Assembly (NCBI GenBank): GCA_943368675.1
Contig: CALRLN020000205.1
Coordinates: 1-8,971, forward strand
DNA from: Emticicia sp943368675
GTDB taxonomy: Bacteria; Bacteroidota; Bacteroidia; Cytophagales; Spirosomataceae
Length of the DNA stretch: 8,971 bases
Direction: 5' to 3'
In this document: piece after piece, positions 6,268 to 8,971 of the stretch
How positions within the stretch are numbered: position 1 is the first letter of the stretch
Layout of the letters: every line of letters starts with the position of its first letter
The notes under the pieces: generated by a model
The model's database searches: none
The model's input: only the letters and a program-made list of their open reading frames with translations
What the model was told of the DNA's origin: nothing
Position numbers and translations under genes: made by a program

Positions 6268-6822
6268 TTGGTTCTAACCTCTACAATCGAACGTCTGCGA
6301 AAGAAAGACGCTGCTGCTCAGAAAGAAATCTTTGAGCATTATGGCAGTTTTTTATATCGTATTGCGTATAGATATGTAAGGGAACGTATGTGGGCCGAGG
6401 ATTTGATGGTGGAGTCTTTTTTGAAGATTTTTGAGGGGATTGTCAATTTCAGATTTGATAATCTAAGGTCTTTTGAGGCTTGGATGAAAAAGATTGTAGT
6501 AAATGAAGCCCTGATGTTGCTTCGTAAACAGGCAAATTTTCATTTAATGCCCGAGAGTGAGGCAATTGAGATGCCGGTGGACGACAATGTATTGAGCACG
6601 ATTTCGACAGAAGAGATTTATCGGCTGATAGCCGAATTGCCCGATGGTTATCGCACGGTTTTTAACCTTTATGCCATTGAAGGTTACACGCACAAAGAAA
6701 TTGCTGAGCAACTGCATATCAGTGAAGGTACTTCCAAATCGCAGTTGAATCATGCCCGAAAATTATTACAAAAGAAACTATTAATGACCGATAAAAGTCA
6801 TGCAAGCAGAGGAATTCTATAG
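6268..6822 (+). CDS. ECF-type RNA polymerase sigma-70 factor
   Basis: This 184-residue sigma factor directs RNA polymerase to a small regulon. Region 2 spans about residues 20-88 (IFEHYGSFLYRIAYRYVRER, then WAEDLMVESFLKIFEG and the RSFEAWMKKIVVNEALMLLRK segment of 2.3/2.4). Region 4 spans about 113-171 (LPDGYRTVFNLYAIEGYTHKEIAEQLHISEGTSKSQLNHARKLLQKKL), with the HTH at 141-166. The start is placed at TTG 6268 because an in-frame stop lies at 6250-6252 and no ATG or GTG falls between it and region 2. The first in-frame ATG (residue 41) would delete half of region 2. Its 3' end overlaps the next gene by 23 bp, typical of sigma/anti-sigma pairs. It is divergent from the GH20 block, which it might control, but its targets are unknown. 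Confidence 0.92.
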   Translation: MVLTSTIERLRKKDAAAQKEIFEHYGSFLYRIAYRYVRERMWAEDLMVESFLKIFEGIVNFRFDNLRSFEAWMKKIVVNEALMLLRKQANFHLMPESEAIEMPVDDNVLSTISTEEIYRLIAELPDGYRTVFNLYAIEGYTHKEIAEQLHISEGTSKSQLNHARKLLQKKLLMTDKSHASRGIL

Positions 6823-7585
6823 TAAAATCCGAGAAAATCTCGACAATTCTGACTTTACCCCTGAGTGGAACAAAAGTGAGGTCTGGCAGCGCATTGAGAA
6901 GAAAGACGAAAAGAAAACGACGTCTTTCTGGTGGGGGGCCTCAGCTGCGGGTATTGTTATGGCCAGTTTATTTGGTGGGTATCTCTTAATTGAAGACAGA
7001 AATACTATTACCAGTGACCCTTATGTAAAAAAGCAAGTTGCTACTAAGTCTGCACAACTGATTTCACCGGAAACTGATTTGCCAGTGGCAAAAATGCCTG
7101 AAAAAACTATTGTAATTAAGTCTAATCGTCGGGTTCAGCCGGGAGTTCTTCAAGCTGTGAATGAGTTGCAACCGCAGCAAATAGCTGAAAATGAAGTGCC
7201 TACTGAAGAATATAGTAATATTGTGACAACCGAGGGAGGCGAGCAGGAGTTTAGCTATAATAACGTAACTTCAAGAAACGAGCCTGCATTTGTGCGCCCT
7301 GTTATATTTGATGCCCCCATCATTTTCAGACCTAATAAAACAGCAGAAAAGGCAGCTTCTGCTCCTGTAAAACGTGAACGTGTCGCTATTCTTGAGATTC
7401 CGGAAGACCAGGAAGACTATGTGATTGCTCCGAAAGAAAAAAAGAAGAAGCGCAATGAACGTTTGGCTAAGCAAGTAGAGAAAACTCCTGAGGCTACAGA
7501 CCCTAATAAGCCCAATAAGATATGGGCGTTTGTAAAGCAAAGTTTTAAGAACGAAACAATGCCTGCCGATTCTACGATTAAGTAA
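6800..7585 (+). CDS. Single-TM protein, probable anti-sigma factor or membrane regulator of the ECF sigma factor
   Basis: This 261-residue protein has a cytoplasmic N-terminus (1-43, acidic/basic helix with WNKSEVWQRIEKK), one transmembrane segment at about 44-64 (WWGASAAGIVMASLFGGYLLI), and a long low-complexity periplasmic part rich in Pro, Glu and Lys, including a KEKKKKR cluster near 212-218. It has no recognisable enzyme or peptidoglycan-binding domain and no zinc anti-sigma HxxxCxxC motif. Topology, the 23-bp overlap with the sigma gene and co-direction support an anti-sigma role, with the N-terminal helix expected to hold the sigma factor at the membrane. The periplasmic part may sense envelope state, possibly together with the downstream predicted outer-membrane protein. 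Sequence similarity to known anti-sigma families is weak by eye, so the function is inferred mainly from context. Confidence 0.65.
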   Translation: MQAEEFYSKIRENLDNSDFTPEWNKSEVWQRIEKKDEKKTTSFWWGASAAGIVMASLFGGYLLIEDRNTITSDPYVKKQVATKSAQLISPETDLPVAKMPEKTIVIKSNRRVQPGVLQAVNELQPQQIAENEVPTEEYSNIVTTEGGEQEFSYNNVTSRNEPAFVRPVIFDAPIIFRPNKTAEKAASAPVKRERVAILEIPEDQEDYVIAPKEKKKKRNERLAKQVEKTPEATDPNKPNKIWAFVKQSFKNETMPADSTIK

Positions 7586-7697
7586 TTGATTAGTACATTA
7601 ATTAAAAATATACTTACGGAATCAGTCTCTGTTTTCGTGCGTATATGACTATGAACGTATTATATAAGAATGCTGACCGTTAATGGATAATTCCACC
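7586..7697 (+). promoter_or_regulatory. Leader of the outer-membrane protein gene with imperfect inverted repeat and tiny ORF
   Basis: This spacer between the anti-sigma stop and the chosen start of the next gene contains ATATACTTACG (7608-7618) and CGTGCGTATAT (7636-7646), which pair with two mismatches around a 17-nt loop. It is followed by a 12-codon ORF (ATG 7645, stop 7681-7683) encoding MTMNVLYKNADR. No canonical promoter or Shine-Dalgarno sequence was found. The structure could be an operator, a leader hairpin or chance in an AT-rich spacer. Confidence 0.3.
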
Positions 7698-8777
7698 ATG
7701 AAAAAAATATTTTTGTTGCTCCTGTTTATCATCAGCTCTGATACTTATGCTGTGATGACTACTGATAGAATCGACGTAGACTCGATTATCGTAAACATTG
7801 GTAAACGAAAAAGAATTATTTTGTGGGGCGAAACCAAAGAAGATCTGAAAGCGCTGGAAAAATACGATTTGAACAGAATCGTAAAACAGATGAATCAGGA
7901 TTTAGAAGAAATGCCTGCTAATGTGAGAAGAAGCATAAGACAAGACTACGAAGGAAACAACTATACCAAAGAAGCCTCACGTCAACGGGATTTAGAGGGC
8001 CTTACTCCCTGGCAAAGGCTCACCCGCAATACCTACCTTAACATTTCGCTTGGTTTTACTTCTGTTAAATTCCTGCAAAGAGGAAGTTCAGCCTTTAAAA
8101 ACTCAGCTGAGCTATTTAGGTATAAAACTCTTGCCTCGCCAAATCTCAGTATCGGTCTTATGAGGCAGGAGAGTTTTATCCGCACTGGCCGAAAAGAATT
8201 ATTGTTACGTTATGGAATTGATATCAGTTGGTATTATCTGAGCAGTGTAAGCACAAAAAAAACTTCTTATCTGCTACGGGTAAATAGTACCAATGCAAGC
8301 GTATATGATACAGTGGCAATTTACCGACCTGCTTTTAGTGGTAATTATTATACGGTTGAGAATTATCAGAGCTCGGATAATATAAAGAGAAACCCCGAAA
8401 GCACTTACAACCAGTCATTGTTTTACGCTAATTTCAAAATTAACCCTACGGTTAATTTTTATGGAGCTAATAACCAGAAAACTTTTCATTTTGGTTTTGG
8501 TGCTTATATAGGACGGTTGATAGGTGGGAGTCAGATTCTTTCAGAAATAAAAGCTATTAATCAGAGAGAAGCCAAAATTCCTGTCCGAAGCAGTGATAAT
8601 CCTTACCGATACGGATTGTTGCTGGATATTGGTTATAAGGCTTTCAGTTTATTTTTAGAGGGAGATGTAAACAATTTCTTCCAGCGGCGTGATGCCCGTA
8701 ATGGGTTTCTTGCTTATGAATCCTCAGATAAATGGTCGCAGAATCTTACGACATTCGGCATCAGAATAGGCCGATAA
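7698..8777 (+). CDS. Exported protein with predicted outer-membrane beta-barrel, partner of the sigma/anti-sigma pair
   Basis: The start is set at ATG 7698, which opens a canonical signal peptide (MKKIFLLLLFIISSDTYA, cleaved after Ala). An in-frame ATG at 7683 would add MDNST and weaken the n-region, but remains possible. The mature N-terminus has a segment of the form DSIIVNIGKRKRIILW, then EDLKALEKYDLNRIVKQM, which looks like a compact conserved domain. From about residue 110, LTPWQRLTRNTYLNISLGF begins a run of alternating aromatic/polar strands (about 250 residues) ending FGIRIGR, typical of a short Bacteroidota outer-membrane barrel. The protein has no plug or TonB box visible and is too short for SusC. 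Position after an ECF sigma and its membrane partner suggests it belongs to their regulon or signalling chain. I do not recognise a specific named family; function unknown. Confidence 0.7.
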   Translation: MKKIFLLLLFIISSDTYAVMTTDRIDVDSIIVNIGKRKRIILWGETKEDLKALEKYDLNRIVKQMNQDLEEMPANVRRSIRQDYEGNNYTKEASRQRDLEGLTPWQRLTRNTYLNISLGFTSVKFLQRGSSAFKNSAELFRYKTLASPNLSIGLMRQESFIRTGRKELLLRYGIDISWYYLSSVSTKKTSYLLRVNSTNASVYDTVAIYRPAFSGNYYTVENYQSSDNIKRNPESTYNQSLFYANFKINPTVNFYGANNQKTFHFGFGAYIGRLIGGSQILSEIKAINQREAKIPVRSSDNPYRYGLLLDIGYKAFSLFLEGDVNNFFQRRDARNGFLAYESSDKWSQNLTTFGIRIGR

Positions 8778-8779
8778 CA

Positions 8780-8807
8780 ATAATCCCCGGGTTGCTCCGG
8801 GGATTAT
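8780..8807. terminator. Strong hairpin between convergent genes, probable bidirectional terminator
   Basis: ATAATCCCCGG (8780-8790) and CCGGGGATTAT (8797-8807) form a perfect 11-bp stem with a 6-nt loop. It starts 3 bases after the outer-membrane protein stop and lies 28 bases beyond the pdhB stop on the other strand, so it can serve both transcripts. There is no real U-tract on either side beyond the A/T-rich stem foot. Confidence 0.75.
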
Positions 8808-8834
8808 CTACTATTACAATAAATCGTCTCAATC

Positions 8835-8971
8835 TCATTTTTTATACATTACACTTTTTACAGCGTCAATAGTACGCTTTACATTTGGTAATGTAGCTTC
8901 AATTAAAGTTGGCGCATAGTGCAGAGGTATATCCATATTGTTTACGCGAATAACCGGAGCATCCAGATAAT
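8835..8971 (-). CDS. pdhB: Pyruvate dehydrogenase E1 component, beta subunit (C-terminal end only)
   Basis: The minus strand carries 44 codons and a TGA (8835-8837), with the frame open to the window edge. The peptide begins YLDAPVIRVNNMDIPLHYAP and continues through TLIEATLPNVKRTIDAVKSVMYKK. This is the end of the transketolase C-terminal domain of E1-beta: LDAPVxRV, a short linker, the (M/L)xYAPTLIEA-type motif and the helix LPNVxRTxxAVKxVMY. The enzyme joins E1-alpha in the thiamine-diphosphate-dependent decarboxylation of pyruvate in the pyruvate dehydrogenase complex. The related branched-chain 2-oxoacid or acetoin dehydrogenase beta subunits are less likely, because the tail matches pyruvate-type sequences of Bacteroidota as I remember them. 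The gene is convergent with the sigma-factor block and is functionally unrelated to the other genes in the window. Confidence 0.85.
   Translation of the reverse strand, partial: YLDAPVIRVNNMDIPLHYAPTLIEATLPNVKRTIDAVKSVMYKK

Noticed and set aside
6226..6270. Possible Bacteroidota promoter TTTG (6226-6229) plus TAAACTTG (6263-6270)
   Set aside because: The spacer of 33 nt is far longer than the usual 19-21 and the second box would cover the start codon.
6544..6753. Minus-strand frame opposite sigma region 4
   Set aside because: It is antisense to a conserved HTH-coding segment and has no independent support.
7271..7540. 89-codon minus-strand frame with a Phe/Leu-rich stretch
   Set aside because: The hydrophobic look comes from the antisense of the Lys/Glu-rich low-complexity tail of the anti-sigma-like protein.

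Overview
The window looks like a chromosomal segment from a Bacteroidota bacterium, most likely a free-living member of the Cytophagales or a related glycan-degrading group. The base composition is moderately AT-rich and most starts lack a Shine-Dalgarno sequence and sit behind A-rich leaders. The gene set (secreted glycosidases, a DUF5009/HGSNAT-like membrane acyltransferase, and an ECF sigma factor with a membrane regulator and a predicted outer-membrane protein) also fits. The lineage is an inference from gene style, not from a marker gene.

Left part (1-6051): glycan and amino-sugar genes. On the + strand, the 3' part of a clan GH-D (GH36/GH27-like, alpha-galactosidase-type) protein is followed 23 bp later by a secreted GH18 chitinase-like enzyme. 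A GC-rich hairpin/repeat (about 2643-2700) separates these from a minus-strand block of four genes. Read in the direction of transcription, that block is a secreted GH20-type enzyme (6051-4936), a 76-residue antitoxin-like protein (4870-4640), a zeta-toxin-like P-loop kinase overlapping it by ATGA (4643-3909), and a DUF5009/HGSNAT-like acyltransferase (3888-2701). GH18, GH20 and the acyltransferase all point to N-acetylglucosamine-containing polymers or muropeptides. Characterised zeta toxins phosphorylate UDP-GlcNAc, so the kinase's position here is suggestive.

Middle (6052-6267): a 216-bp divergent intergenic region that should carry promoters for the GH20 block and the sigma-factor block.

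Right part (6268-8777): an ECF sigma-70 factor that apparently starts at TTG, overlapped by 23 bp by a single-TM protein of anti-sigma type. After a 97-bp gap comes an exported protein with a predicted C-terminal outer-membrane beta-barrel. A strong 11-bp hairpin (8780-8807) closes this block.

Right edge (8835-8971, minus strand): the last 44 codons of pyruvate dehydrogenase E1 beta subunit (pdhB), entering convergently.

No tRNA, rRNA, CRISPR array, insertion sequence or replication origin was seen. The most unusual feature is the zeta-type kinase/antitoxin pair lying inside an amino-sugar gene cluster.
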